A DNA stretch of 64,000 nucleotides from Dryomyza anilis (lineage: Eukaryota; Arthropoda; Insecta; Diptera; Dryomyzidae), in contig OX638133.1 of NCBI GenBank assembly GCA_951804985.1, positions 56,376,028-56,440,027 on the forward strand, given 5' to 3'. Shown here piece after piece: positions 10,251 to 23,717 of the stretch. A program made the translations under genes and the position numbers. Each line of letters starts with the position of its first letter. The stretch's first letter is position 1. The notes below the pieces were generated by a model, which saw only the letters and a list, made by a program, of their open reading frames with translations, was not told the origin of the DNA and did no database searches.

Positions 10251-11862
10251 ATGGATTTCACAAATTTCAAGAACTCGAATTTAAAGCAAATTCTTCGACA
10301 ATTGGGTGCGAAGACAACTGGGAACAAACATTAATTGATTACATGTTTGCAAGAATTCCAGGAAGAAGATGTGCAAAAAGCTGTTGCGGATTCAGCAGGA
10401 TTGATGACTGATGACGATGAGATTCTACAGGACGAAGCTATGGTAGTGAACAGTGAGGATGCGGTGAAGATATTGCAGGATGAGCTGAGCGGTCTTCGAA
10501 GTGTTATGGAGATGCTCACTCAGCAACTACAACACGTAAGCAGTTCGCCGACGCCAGGAGCGCAGAGTCTGTCTTCGCAAAAAAGTCCAATCGAGCCAGT
10601 ACAGTCGTGCACAGTATCAAATTTGAAAGCAGCGCGCATGACAATTCATGGTGATTCGCATAATTTGCCGACGCCGAGTGTGGCTGTATGTACGAATGCA
10701 TATATGCCGACAGCAAACGAATCGACGTTTCGAGAAACGAGACAGACATACTCGCCGAATTTTAGTGCGTCGAATTTGCAAACAACGAATTTACATGCGC
10801 AGAGTTTGCATGCGTCGAATGTAGCGGCGCGTATGAATGTGTATGCGCAAGTGACGCCGACTGCGTCGACGGCTCTGCGCCGCATGCAGCGAATGTGCTG
10901 CCGATACACATACAGAGAGAAGCAGCGAGGACGACCTACTCGCCGATTGTTTCTTCTGCTGTCCGTATAGTAACGAGTATTTGTCAGTTCCTTCGTGTGT
11001 CGTTGGTAACTGCAATGGTCAAATACAAAACACAAACAATCAATTTGGTTCAACAAATTCATTCGCGTCGAATAATGTGTTTAGTAATCAAAAGACAAAT
11101 GTGCGCGATATTATCCAAATGTTGCCGGAGTTTAATCCGTGTGCTGGTGACATAAATTCAATGCAATTTAAAAACAGAATCGAACAATTAAAAAGTGTTT
11201 ATCGTTGGAACGAAACTTTGGTTCTGTTTGCAGTTTAAAGTAAACTCAGTGGTGCTGCTAAATTATGGGTAGATGTACAAAATGTTTTCCATCAATGGTC
11301 AGAATTTGTTTCTGCGTTTTTAACAGATTTTCCATGCGTGCTAAATACTGCTGACGTCCACATGCATCAGATGCAGACACATAACCTGAAAAGTGAGACA
11401 GTGATCGAATTTTATTATAAAATGCTCGCAATGGGTCGCCGAGGACATTTAGATGACAATGCAATTTGTCGATACATTATAAATGGTTTAACTGGCGACG
11501 GTCTGCGGAAAGCGCTGTCAGTGTCCAATTTTGTGAAATGTTCTGATTTGTTAAAAACATTAAATAGTGTTGTTACAAACGTAAAGAAAGCTTCCAACAC
11601 TGTCGCGCCGGTGCCGCAAATGTGTGGACAAAGATACAATTATAGTGACAATAAAGAAAAATCAAACGAATTTAACAATAAATCTGTGACAAGGCCTGGG
11701 CCAATATGTTTTAATTGTCGTGCGCGTGGACACATTGCTAAGAATTGTACGCAACTCAATCGTCAAAAATGTCAAAAATGTTCACCAACTGCGCATGATG
11801 TAAGATCATGTCCGCAAAATTCCGTGCCAGTGAATACAGTTGTAGACAATAAAGAACAATAA
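10251..11862 (+). pseudogene. gag of element A, copy 2 (broken)
   Basis: Same lesions as copy 1: TAA at 10332-10334 straight after the SAP-like motif, the frameshift near 10877, and the shared TAA at 11236-11238. It differs from copy 1 by a Leu/Gln change in the capsid-like part (near 11368). The zinc-knuckle region ends at 11862. Not translatable as a full Gag. Confidence 0.85.
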
Positions 11863-13581
11863 TATGATTAAAAATATTTTAATAAATGGTGAACAGTACA
11901 AAGCGCTTATTGATTCGGGAAGCAGCAAATCGTTAATTAAAAAAAGTTGTAGTTTTGAAGATTAAAGGCAAAATTAATATATGCAACAAAGATAGCTACG
12001 TCGATTTCTATTGATAGTCAGGAGTATCAATGTGATTTATTGATAATTGACGATGATATTATGACACACGACGTCATAATCGGTACTGACATTTTATGCA
12101 ACAGTCGGGTTGTAATCGAAAAAGGACAATGTCAAGTGTATGCAATTGACAATAATAATATAAATGTCGGTGAAAAACTTGATACCGACGAGAAAAAGAA
12201 ATGAATTGTTATTCAAACTGTTTTGGTGAAAATCTTAGTGAACTGGGCAAGTGCAGTAAAATAAAAATGGAAATCGCGGTAACGTCATCAAAACCAATAA
12301 TTAAAAAACCGTACCCAATACAAATTCCTAAGCAGCAATCGGTTGAGAAAATAATTGCAGAACTGTTAGATTTAAATATTCTTTATATTCATCGCCTATA
12401 GTTTTTTTTTTGCGGAAACAAAACGGCGAGGACAAAATGTGACCTCGTCGATTTTCGCGAATTAAACGCTATAACTGAAAAACAACCATGGCCAATGCCT
12501 AGTGTAGAAGGAGTACTGTCTACGCTAACCGGTAACAAATATTTTTCAACATTGGACCTGATGTCTGGTTACTATCAGATCGAGATCAGCGAGGAGTCGA
12601 AGCGATACACGGCATTCGTGACGCACAACGGCCACTTCGAGTTCAACCGCATGCCATTTGGTTTGCGTAATTCGCCGAGCACATTTCAACGGATGATGTC
12701 AAAAATTATTGAGCCGTTGGGCAATAAAGTGATAAGCTATGTGGATGAAGTAATTGTGGCTTCAAACTCCTTTCAAGAAGGATTACAAAATCTCGAAGAA
12801 TTTTTGCGTGTAATACAGGAGTAGGGTCTGACGCTACTATTATCAAAATGTCATTTCATGCAGAGCAGTGTATCATTTTTGGGTCATGAACTTGATGAGC
12901 ATGGCATAAGACCAGGTAGATTAAAAACTGTCGCAATACAGGAGTTCCCTGTTCCGAAAAATGTTTCGGACACAAGACGATTTCTTGGACTCACAGGATT
13001 TTTCCGAAAATTTATTGACTACTAATGAAGAAAGATGTCGCTTTTCGATGGACAAATGAATGTGATGACGCGTTTCAACATTTAATATGTTTGCTGAGCA
13101 GTGAACCTCTACTTGGAGTATACAATGTGAACAAGCAACATCAACTACATACTGACGGAAGCAGTATCGGCGATGTTACTTCAACGTGAAGAGGACGGAT
13201 GTTTAAAACCTGTAGCATTTTTCAGTCGGCTATGTAATGATGCTGAGAGCAAATATCGCGGATATGAGCTGGAAGTTTTGGCGATTGTCGAAGGATGTCA
13301 GAGATTTCGCAAGAAATTCACAATTATCACCGATTGTTCTGCGATAGCTAACTTCAAATCGACGAAACCTTTAATTCCGCGTATTGCACGTTGGTTTTTA
13401 AAATTATTGGAGTATGATTATGACGTGATGCATCGTCCCGGTGACGCAATGATACATGTCGATGCGATGAGTCGTGCGCCAGTTGAAGCAGCAATTAATC
13501 CAGAAGACATTACGGGTAGCATTATGTCAATGTGTCAATGGATGATTGGCTGTACACCATGCAGAAACAAGATCCTAAGGT
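11863..13581 (+). pseudogene. pol of element A, copy 2 (protease, RT, RNase H; truncated)
   Basis: Domain content as in copy 1. The RT core at 12495-12824 has YVDE at 12738-12749 and a TAG at 12822-12824. RNase H lies at 13173-13581. Truncated at the same base as copy 1, so integrase is missing. It has Val where copy 1 has Gly in the TAFVTHNGHFEF segment, so copy 1 carries the private change. Confidence 0.85.
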
Positions 13582-13947
13582 GTAGCTTATTTGCTTAGCG
13601 GTTCCTGACGCAACATTTGAATCCAGCGAAGTAGTATTTGGAAACTGTTCATCAGAATTTCCCTAAAAATGATATTTAAAAAACACTTAGCACAAACCAA
13701 TAACCGATCAATGTTAAACCAACCATGTTTAATTCCTCACTATCCTTGACGGGATTCTGATTACACAACAAATCAAAGAGTATTAACGACCTGCAAAAGA
13801 GACACAACCCTTAAATTCCGGATGACTCTCACGATATTTCATATAGACGGTGTTCATTGAGTCAACTGCTTGAATTCCGTGTCTGGAAGTAAGAATGATC
13901 AAGTGAACGTTGTAATTTCTTTAGTTAATTGCTCACTCACCATAACT
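13582..13947. other. Unassigned sequence after the element A breakpoint (unit 2)
   Basis: Same 366-bp segment as 4141-4506. No gene or terminal repeat seen. Confidence 0.6.
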
Positions 13948-15343
13948 AAGATCGTTATTATCGCCCTCACATAAGAACAAATGCTTATTTATCCAATTAT
14001 TTTGACAGCCGTTGTTAAAAATAATCGGAACGAAGCGGAATTAACTTAAGAACTAAGAGAACGAAGTGGAATTCAGATCTGCCTACTTTTGGTCAAGGTT
14101 TATTAAGGAAGGTGAGGAAAATTTGGAGAGGCTACAAATTTGAGCGTAATTCTGTACACATATTTCAAATTTGAAATATTTTTCCTTATACAAAAGTCAG
14201 TGCGATTTTTGTTTTTATTGAAATTTTCTGTATAATAACGTCAATCAATTTGTTATTGTTTATAATTAAATTAATTTATTTTTTGTTTCATGTCATTTGA
14301 TTGTATAGAATAATTTAAATTGTCTTCAAGATTAGTTAAATACAAGAGTGGAGTGTACAACGTCTAGGTGTAGTCGACAAAGGACACCATATAAACGTGT
14401 CAGTTCAGTTATTATAAGATCGTTATTATCGCCCTCACATAAGAACAAATGCTTATTTATCCAATTATTTTGACAGCCGTTGTTAAAAATAATCGGAACG
14501 AAGCGGAATCAACTTAAGAACTAAGAGAACGAAGTGGAATTCAGATCTGCCTACTTTTGGTCAAGGTGTATTAAGGAAGGTGAGGAAAATTTGGAGAGGC
14601 TACAAATTTGAGCGTAATTCTGTACACATATTTAAAATTTGAAATATTTTTCCTTATACAAAAGTCAGTGCGATTTTTGTTTTTATTGAAATTTTCTGTA
14701 TAATAACGTCAATCAATTTGTTATTGTTTATAATTAAATTAATTTATTTTTTGTTTCATGTCATTTGATTGTATAGAATAATTTAAATTGTCTTCAAGAT
14801 TAGTTAAATACAAGAGTGGAGTGTACAACGTCTAGGTGTAGTCGACAAAGGACACCATATAAACGTGTCAGTTCAGTTATTATAAGATCGTTATTATCGC
14901 CCTCACATAAGAACAAATGCTTATTTATCCAATTATTTTGACAGCCGTTGTTAAAAATAATCGGAACGAAGCGGAATCAACTTAAGAACTAAGAGAACGA
15001 AGTGGAATTCAGATCTGCCTACTTTTGGTCAAGGTGTATTAAGGAAGGTGAGGAAAATTTGGAGAGGCTACAAATTTGAGCGTAATTCTGTACACATATT
15101 TCAAATTTGAAATATTTTTCCTTATACAAAAGTCAGTGCGATTTTTGTTTTTATTGAAATTTTCTGTATAATAACGTCAATCAATTTGTTATTGTTTATA
15201 ATTAAATTAATTTATTTTTTGTTTCATGTCATTTGATTGTATAGAATAATTTAAATTGTCTTCAAGATTAGTTAAATACAAGAGTGGAGTGTACAACGTC
15301 TAGGTGTAGTCGACAAAGGACACCATATAAACGTGTCAGTTCA
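13948..15343 (+). repeat. 468-bp tandem repeat, 3 copies (unit 2)
   Basis: Copies start at 13948, 14416 and 14884, exactly 468 bp apart, with the same linker GTTATTAT. The 20-bp palindrome is perfect in copies one and three and has one mismatch in the middle copy (near 14630, TTTAAAATTTG). The middle copy of unit 3 has the same mismatch. Confidence 0.92.
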
Positions 15344-16612
15344 ATAGCTCATCAGCGCCTTCGCACTTGTTCTCGGCCAAGTGTGTTAGGGTTCCACATT
15401 AGTAGAGCTATGACCAAAGTGCATTTTAAAATATACTAGCTGGACCCGTGCGCATCTACGTCGGTGCAAAGATTAACTAAATGTAAATAGTGGATATATA
15501 AAAAGTGAGCTTGTGTGGGAGGTACTAAGTGCCTTTATCCCATCACACCCGCATTTTACGTGACGATTAGTATATTAAATGTTACGCCCTTCTTTGATTT
15601 TTATTACTACATTTAAAACTTAAAACTTTTTGTATTTGTAAAGTTTTGGTTATATAGGAGGCCCGTCACTATGTCCAATCATGCCCATATTGATACTTTG
15701 TTTCCATTTGTATAATTCTACTATTAAGAGGTCAGGAGTTATAGCATTTTTCATGTTATGGATATATGGGAGAAGCACGCCCTTTTGTCCAATCCCTCCC
15801 AAAATTTTTTAAAAGATAAACAACCACAATATACATCAAAGTTTTAAGGACCTATATAAATGCTGCTGCTTATATGGCATTATTCTATCTTATATGTTGC
15901 CTAGAGTCGGTGGCTCGTCTGGTTAGCTCGGCAATCAATGGCAAACCTACGAGAGTAAACATTGCATTGTAGTCACAATTCGTAAAATGTTTTTCGCAAA
16001 TTAGCGAAGAATTTTTTTAATAACATTACACAAGATTCGCTCCATAGCTTTAGCTTCTGGGGATCACTGCGAACGTGGAAAAATTTTCTTTTATTCACGA
16101 TTGACGGCAGTTAGAACAAGACGATTGCAGCATTATTTTGGCTAAATAGTCCGTTGCGAATTCACTTTTGACAATTTTATTTTTTAATAAATATTTATCG
16201 ACCTCAACGAGGAAATTCAAAAAACGAATGACAAAAAAAATAAATTTTTAATAATAACAAAAGAGAGAAATGTTCATACTTTCCTCACCTTGTTAAATAC
16301 ACCTTGCTTTTGGTAGCAGATGTTGATTCCATCCGTACCGTTGTTGAAGCGGTGTTGTTAACTTCACGCATATATTTGTGCTGTTGTCAGAGTTCCAAGT
16401 CGTGTCGGCTCGGCGACGGCGGCGCAGCTTAGTCGTCATTTTCAGGCAATTCAGCCGCTGCCGATAGAGGCGGCTAAATACGGCTGTGCTGTGAATTCAA
16501 ATTATCGACTTGCCGATAAAATTATAAATTTTTTTCAAAAACGAAAAACCGTGTTTTTTTGGCATTCTATAGTTTGGTAAGCGTTTAATACAAATTCGCA
16601 TTCAAGCCTTGG
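15344..16612. other. Composite non-coding repeat DNA (unit 2)
   Basis: Counterpart of 5435-6703 with the same SINE-like fragment and GC-rich motif, plus a few substitutions. No gene. Confidence 0.6.
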
Positions 16613-17995
16613 GTTACCCAGCCGGCCAAACTACCATAAACGATATCGTAAAAGATAGCAAATATTCGTAAATAATGAAATAAATAATCGCATACGAGAA
16701 TCGTAAATGATTAGAAAACGCATACAGTTTCGTTCTTAATTTGTCCATCGTAACGAGCAGTGTTCACACTTTTCGCCAATGCAAATGGAGTAGATTAGGA
16801 TAATTTGAGGAGTAGAAATGAGTGAAATGAAGTAGAATTGAAAATATAGCAAAATAAAGTTGATTTAATGTAAAAGGAGATAAGAATAAATTTTATTGAA
16901 AAGGAATAGAATTATATATTATTTATATAAATTAATAAATATGACAATATTTTAACATTTTTATTAATTCCGTATTTTATGAATTTTCAATAATACTGAT
17001 GTTTACTGAGTGGTACGGTCGAGAGTTGCGGTATATCTGGAACACTCAATGATATATATGTTGTTTTCAAATTTTACCTTAATACAGCTGATATAAACTT
17101 ATATTATATTATAACTTCTTAATGACCAGAGCATAAGGACTACATTTATTTAACAGATAATCGATCATACTTATTATGAAAATAATAATATTGACATTTT
17201 AATTGGAGCCCTAAGAAAATTTTCTCATCAAAATAAAACAAATTAACCAATTTTTACGAAGGGAGTAGATTTAAGTGAAAGGGAGTAGAAAATTATGAGA
17301 AAGGAGTAGAAAATACAACTACCGGAGTAGAGGAATAAATTTTAAAAGTACGAATGAAATGGACTTGATCTACTCCGATCGGAGTAGAATTAGAACACTG
17401 GTAACGAGGCACCATAAACAAACTGAAAAAACTCATATATGATAAATTTTCGATCGTTCATGATCGTAAAATACGATTATGTACTCGTTATAAACGATAG
17501 TTTTTGTTCGTAATCGAACTCGTTTTTAATTTTTTTTCGATTCAGTTTTAATCGGAAATGATAATAAGTTTTAACTCTTTTACGAGCTTTTGCCTACTTG
17601 TTTAACGGTACAAAAAAAATTAAGTAAATGCATTTAATTTGTATATTAAGCTCTCAAATGCATTTGTATTTACTTCTCAATTACATCAAATGATTTAAAA
17701 TTATCACTAAAACAATTCAATCTTGTTAAAAATATTGAACATTTCTGGTATTTTTTTTATATGAACTTTTGATTGCTAAAACAATAATAAATTTTAACAA
17801 TCTTTTGTTACGATTTAAACACTCGAAAAATACGAGCAATTGTTATTTACGAACAAAATATGATTGTTTTTTTCATTGACATTTATCATCGTTTTTTACG
17901 AGCAAAATGATCGAAATTTATGATTATTTTGAATCGCCAAACGAACGTAATTTACAATAATCATATAAAATGTGTGTAGATGCCGACTGGGTAAC
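16613..17995. mobile_element. TIR element with GTTACCCAG ends (unit 2)
   Basis: Counterpart of 6704-8087, with the same 14-bp inverted ends and no transposase. Contains the nested MITE at 16758-17400. Confidence 0.55.
16758..17400. mobile_element. hAT-like MITE (unit 2)
   Basis: CAGTGTTC...GAACACTG, 643 bp, flanked by GTAACGAG at 16750-16757 and 17401-17408. Same insertion as in unit 1. Confidence 0.85.
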
Positions 17996-18205
17996 AACGT
18001 CTTTTTATAGAAAACATTTTCCTATACCGCGCTACATCTCGGCAGTAAATGGCAAACCTACAAGAGTAAAACATTGCATATGAAAAGCTCTCAACCGCCG
18101 TTCGGATTCGGCATTAAACTGTAGGTCCCACCACTGAGTACAATTAGAACACGCAGATGTGAGAGAGTTCGGCCTAAGTCCTTATAGGACAAACTATTGT
18201 TATGT
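17996..18205 (+). mobile_element. SINE fragment (unit 2)
   Basis: Same headless SINE fragment as 8088-8298, with the CGCCGTTCGGATTCGGCA core. Confidence 0.75.
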
Positions 18206-19349
18206 TACTAAGTATACCTAAAAACACGCCTTTTGGTCTTCTACACTCTAATAAAGAAATGTTCATAAAGTACTTGGGGAAGCTATCGATTACTTCTGGT
18301 AAATACATATACGCTGTCAGAAATACTTATTGTTTGTCGTAATTAATAATAATTCGTATACGAATATTCTTGAAACTGGACGCTTAGGAAATCCATAGAA
18401 TATCCATAAAAATATATAATTTTTATTTTTAGTGATAAAAGGGTGTAGTCAAATTATCTTTTATGTCGTTTATGCAACAAAATATAAGTTGAAAAAATAA
18501 AATTAAAAAAAAAACATTAAGATTATCTCTTTTTTGCCCTCTCGTTTTCTGTTCTGTAATTTCTCAGTTTATTTCTTCTTAATGTTAAAAAAATGAAAAA
18601 AATTAATAAAAACGATATTTTTTCGATCAAATAAAAAAAAATATATGTATATAAAATAAAAAATATATTTTAATATAAAACGTTTTTAATGAAAACTTTA
18701 AGGATCCAATAGACTAAATTATCACTGCCCACGTTTCCAACAAACATTTTTCTTCGATAAAATAAAAATGAAATGAAAAAATGTTACAACCAAAATCACT
18801 TTTTATACATTATTTTAAAATTGTACCTTTTTATTAATAAGAAGTATAACTTGATACTTATTGATTCCTCAATACATTTTAATACCACTGAAAATTTCTT
18901 TAAGTACACGGATAGAAAATATGTGTTTGAATATGTTTGAATATAATTAAAAAGTAATACGAAATTACCATACATGTATTAGGAATGAAGTGTAATTAAA
19001 TTATAATCGAAATTGAATTTATTTTTGTTCACGTGTAAACATTATTATATTGTCCAGCAGAATATGTCAAATTTACCATAAATATGTTACAATACCAACA
19101 TAAAATTTTAATTGCATTTGAATAAACTGTTTCTTGGCAATTTACTTGGTTAAAACTATGTTTCGAAACACAGAAAAAGCTGATCAAATTCGCAACGCTC
19201 GTCTTAATTCGATAATTTACCGACTGACGAAGTTGGCAACGTTGTGCAGCATTTTCTATATACGCCATCTTTTGGCATCATTTGAACATATCGATGTTTA
19301 AAAAACAAACAAAAAAAGAATGGGATTTAAATAAATGTATTCTTCCAAC
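18206..19349. other. AT-rich flank with a roughly 300-bp insertion (unit 2)
   Basis: Counterpart of 8299-9441. No gene recognisable. Confidence 0.6.
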
Positions 19350-19939
19350 ATTCTTCTTGTATACGAAGTTATCACTCGTTGAACAGAATTTTCTACCTAC
19401 GTCTCTTTTTTCGTCATTTGAAGTATGTATAGGGTAATTTTAAACATACTGATGTTCGAAAAGAAACAAAAAATGAATTCTTGTATATAAAGTTGACACT
19501 CGTTGATCGATATTTTCTGCGTACGTGTCTTTTGTTGTTCGTTGGGAAAACGTGTTCGCGTCGGTAATAATTTTGTTATTTGCAAATTAAATAAATATAT
19601 AAATTGTGTTATAAAAAGTACTAATGGTAACAGAGAATAATATAGTGCAGTATATAATTTCTGAAACTAATGTGAAAAAACCACAAATAAAAATCAGTGT
19701 TTCGATTTTCAAAGAGAATGTTGAATGTTTTTTTAAAAAAGCCTCCGTGAATTCCTTGCCTACGCTATGTGCTGTACTGAGATCAACTGAAATTGTACCA
19801 AATATAAAGCGAGCCTATCATCAAAGTAAACTCTGAAAAGAAATATTTTCCATTGCGTACTGATAATTTCAATCCCAGGAAATTTTATTTTCATTTTTAT
19901 CTTAAAATGAAATATTAAGTTGACACTTTTTTGCACTAT
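19350..19939. other. Flank module upstream of element A (unit 3)
   Basis: Same module as unit 1, ending in CTAT at 19936-19939. One Lys-to-Glu type substitution in a short non-coding frame (near 19713) separates it from unit 1. Confidence 0.75.
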
Positions 19940-20136
19940 AGTCACATGCATTTTAGTATTATTTAAAATATGAAACTTTGTTCTGGCAATTGTATTCTCT
20001 TTTATGCTTTATTCTTATGCTGGAGTGCAAGCTTTGAGTGAGCACGACAGTCAGTTCATGTTTAAGCAACAGCGACACAAGTCGCATAATTAATGTTACT
20101 AATAAAATCAATTGAACCTTAAAATAAATCTTGACA
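19940..20136 (+). repeat. 5' LTR of element A, copy 3
   Basis: As in copies 1 and 2, AGTCA start and TGACA end, with a C-to-A change near 20110. Confidence 0.85.
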
Positions 20137-20158
20137 AATAATCAGAAGTGGGATTAAT

Positions 20159-21884
20159 ATGGATTTCACAAATTTCAAGAACTCGAATTTAAAGCAAATT
20201 CTTCGACAATTGGGTGCGAAGACAACTGGGAACAAACATTAATTGATTACATGTTTGCAAGAATTCCAGGAAGAAGATGTGCAAAAAGCTGTTGCGGATT
20301 CAGCAGGATTGATGACTGATGACGATGAGATTCTACAGGACGAAGCTATGGTAGTGAACAGTGAGGATGCGGTGAAGATATTGCAGGATGAGCTGAGCGG
20401 TCTTCGAAGTGTTATGGAGATGCTCACTCAGCAACTACAACACGTAAGCAGTTCGCCGACGCCAGGAGCGCAGAGTCTGTCTTCGCAAAAAAGTCCAATC
20501 GAGCCAGTACAGTCGTGCACAGTATCAAATTTGAAAGCAGCGCGCATGACAATTCATGGTGATTCGCATAATTTGCCGACGCCGAGTGTGGCTGTATGTA
20601 CGAATGCATATATGCCGACAGCAAACGAATCGACGTTTCGAGAAACGAGACAGACATACTCGCCGAATTTTAGTGCGTCGAATTTGCAAACAACGAATTT
20701 ACATGCGCAGAGTTTGCATGCGTCGAATGTAGCGGCGCGTATGAATGTGTATGCGCAAGTGACGCCGACTGCGTCGACGGCTCTGCGCCGCATGCAGCGA
20801 ATGTGCTGCCGATACACATACAGAGAGAAGCAGCGAGGACGACCTACTCGCCGATTGTTTCTTCTGCTGTCCGTATAGTAACGAGTATTTGTCAGTTCCT
20901 TCGTGTGTCGTTGGTAACTGCAATGGTCAAATACAAAACACAAACAATCAATTTGGTTCAACAAATTCATTCGCGTCGAATAATGTGTTTAGTAATCAAA
21001 AGACAAATGTGCGCGATATTATCCAAATGTTGCCGGAGTTTAATCCGTGTGCTGGTGACATAAATTCAATGCAATTTAAAAACAGAATCGAACAATTAAA
21101 AAGTGTTTATCGTTGGAACGAAACTTTGGTTCTGTTTGCAGTTTAAAGTAAACTCAGTGGTGCTGCTAAATTATGGGTAGATGTACAAAATGTTTTCCAT
21201 CAATGGTCAGAATTTGTTTCTGCGTTTTTAACAGATTTTCCATGCGTGCTAAATACTGCTGACGTCCACATGCATCAGATGCAGACACATAACCTGAAAA
21301 GTGAGACAGTGATCGAATTTTATTATAAAATGCTCGCAATGGGTCGCCGAGGACATTTAGATGACAATGCAATTTGTCGATACATTATAAATGGTTTAAC
21401 TGGCGACGGTCTGCGGAAAGCGCTGTCAGTGTCCAATTTTGTGAAATGTTCTGATTTGTTAAAAACATTAAATAGTGTTGTTACAAACGTAAAGAAAGCT
21501 TCCAACACTGTCGCGCCGGTGCCGCAAATGTGTGGACAAAGATACAATTATAGTGACAATAAAGAAAAATCAAACGAATTTAACAATAAATCTGTGACAA
21601 GGCCTGGGCCAATATGTTTTAATTGTCGTGCGCGTGGACACATTGCTAAGAATTGTACGCAACTCAATCGGAAACCACGGTGTCAAAAATGTTCACCAAC
21701 TGCGCATGATGTAAGTTCATGTCCGCAAAATTCCGTGCCAGTGAATACAGTTGTAGACAATAATTACGTAAAGAACAATAATAAGATTAAACATATTTTA
21801 ATAAATGGTGAACAGTACAAAGCGCTTATTGATTCGGGAAGCAGCAAATCGTTAATTAAAAAAAGTTGTAGTTTTGAAGATTAA
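20159..21884 (+). pseudogene. gag and protease start of element A, copy 3 (broken)
   Basis: Carries the TAA at 20240-20242, the shift near 20785 and the shared TAA at 21144-21146. Unlike copies 1 and 2, the 21246-21884 frame stays open through both CX2CX4HX4C knuckles (second one CQKC...H...C) and into the protease motif LIDSGSSKSLI, so Gag and protease are in one frame here. The 212-residue open frame starts from GTG, so it is not a real initiation site. Confidence 0.85.
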
Positions 21885-23351
21885 AGGCAAAATTAATATA
21901 TGCAACAAAGATAGCTACGTCGATTTCTATTGATAGTCAGGAGTATCAATGTGATTTATTGATAATTGACGATGATATTATGACACACGACGTCATAATC
22001 GGTACTGACATTTTATGCAACAGTCGGGTTGTAATCGAAAAAGGACAATGTCAAGTGTATGCAATTGACAATAATAATATAAATGTCGGTGAAAAACTTG
22101 ATACCGACGAGAAAAAGAAATGAATTGTTATTCAAACTGTTTTGGTGAAAATCTTAGTGAACTGGGCAAGTGCAGTAAAATAAAAATGGAAATCGCGGTA
22201 ACGTCATCAAAACCAATAATTAAAAAACCGTACCCAATACAAATTCCTAAGCAGCAATCGGTTGAGAAAATAATTGCAGAACTGTTAGATTTAAATATTC
22301 TTTATATTCATCGCCTATAGTTTTTTTTTTGCGGAAACAAAACGGCGAGGACAAAATGTGACCTCGTCGATTTTCGCGAATTAAACGCTATAACTGAAAA
22401 ACAACCATGGCCAATGCCTAGTGTAGAAGGAGTACTGTCTACGCTAACCGGTAACAAATATTTTTCAACATTGGACCTGATGTCTGGTTACTATCAGATC
22501 GAGATCAGCGAGGAGTCGAAGCGATACACGGCATTCGTGACGCACAACGGCCACTTCGAGTTCAACCGCACTACTATCAAACTACTACACTACTATAATG
22601 ACGCTACTATTATCAAAATGTCATTTCATGCAGAGCAGTGTATCATTTTTGGGTCATGAACTTGATGAGCATGGCATAAGACCAGGTAGATTAAAAACTG
22701 TCGCAATACAGGAGTTCCCTGTTCCGAAAAATGTTTCGGACACAAGACGATTTCTTGGACTCACAGGATTTTTCCGAAAATTTATTGACTACTAATGAAG
22801 AAAGATGTCGCTTTTCGATGGACAAATGAATGTGATGACGCGTTTCAACATTTAATATGTTTGCTGAGCAGTGAACCTCTACTTGGAGTATACAATGTGA
22901 ACAAGCAACATCAACTACATACTGACGGAAGCTGTATCGGCGATGTTACTTCAACGTGAAGAGGACGGATGTTTAAAACCTGTAGCATTTTTCAGTCGGC
23001 TATGTAATGATGCTGAGAGCAAATATCGCGGATATGAGCTGGAAGTTTTGGCGATTGTCGAAGGATGTCAGAGATTTCGCAAGAAATTCACAATTATCAC
23101 CGATTGTTCTGCGATAGCTAACTTCAAATCGACGAAACCTTTAATTCCGCGTATTGCACGTTGGTTTTTAAAATTATTGGAGTATGATTATGACGTGATG
23201 CATCGTCCCGGTGACGCAATGATACATGTCGATACGATGAGTCGTGCGCCAGTTGAAGCAGCAATTAATCCAGAAGACATTACGGGTAGCATTATGTCAA
23301 TGTGTCAATGGATGATTGGCTGTACACCATGCAGAAACAAGATCCTAAGGT
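21885..23351 (+). pseudogene. pol of element A, copy 3 (RT mostly deleted)
   Basis: RT N-terminal part at 22120-22320 and 22414-22570. Then 177 bp, which in copy 1 hold MPFGLRNSP and the YVDE box, are replaced by 28 bases of filler (22571-22598). RT connection sequence continues at 22598-22795, then the shared shift, then RNase H at 22943-23351, truncated as in copies 1 and 2. No integrase. Confidence 0.85.
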
Positions 23352-23717
23352 GTAGCTTATTTGCTTAGCGGTTCCTGACGCAACATTTGAATCCAGCGAA
23401 GTAGTATTTGGAAACTGTTCATCAGAATTTCCCTAAAAATGATATTTAAAAAACACTTAGCACAAACCAATAACCGATCAATGTTAAACCAACCATGTTT
23501 AATTCCTCACTATCCTTGACGGGATTCTGATTACACAACAAATCAAAGAGTATTAACGACCTGCAAAAGAGACACAACCCTTAAATTCCGGATGACTCTC
23601 ACGATATTTCATATAGACGGTGTTCATTGAGTCAACTGCTTGAATTCCGTGTCTGGAAGTAAGAATGATCAAGTGAACGTTGTAATTTCTTTAGTTAATT
23701 GCTCACTCACCATAACT
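23352..23717. other. Unassigned sequence after the element A breakpoint (unit 3)
   Basis: Same 366-bp segment as in units 1 and 2. Nothing recognisable. Confidence 0.6.

Larger units (their letters stand above)
9442..19349 (+). repeat. Long tandem repeat, unit 2 (9908 bp)
   Basis: Second head-to-tail unit, collinear with unit 1 at an offset of 9441. It is longer by 467 bp because its internal array has three 468-bp copies instead of two. It shares with unit 1 two derived gag changes (a rearranged second zinc-knuckle linker and a loss just before the protease) that units 3 and 4 lack, so units 1 and 2 look like closest relatives. Confidence 0.95.
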
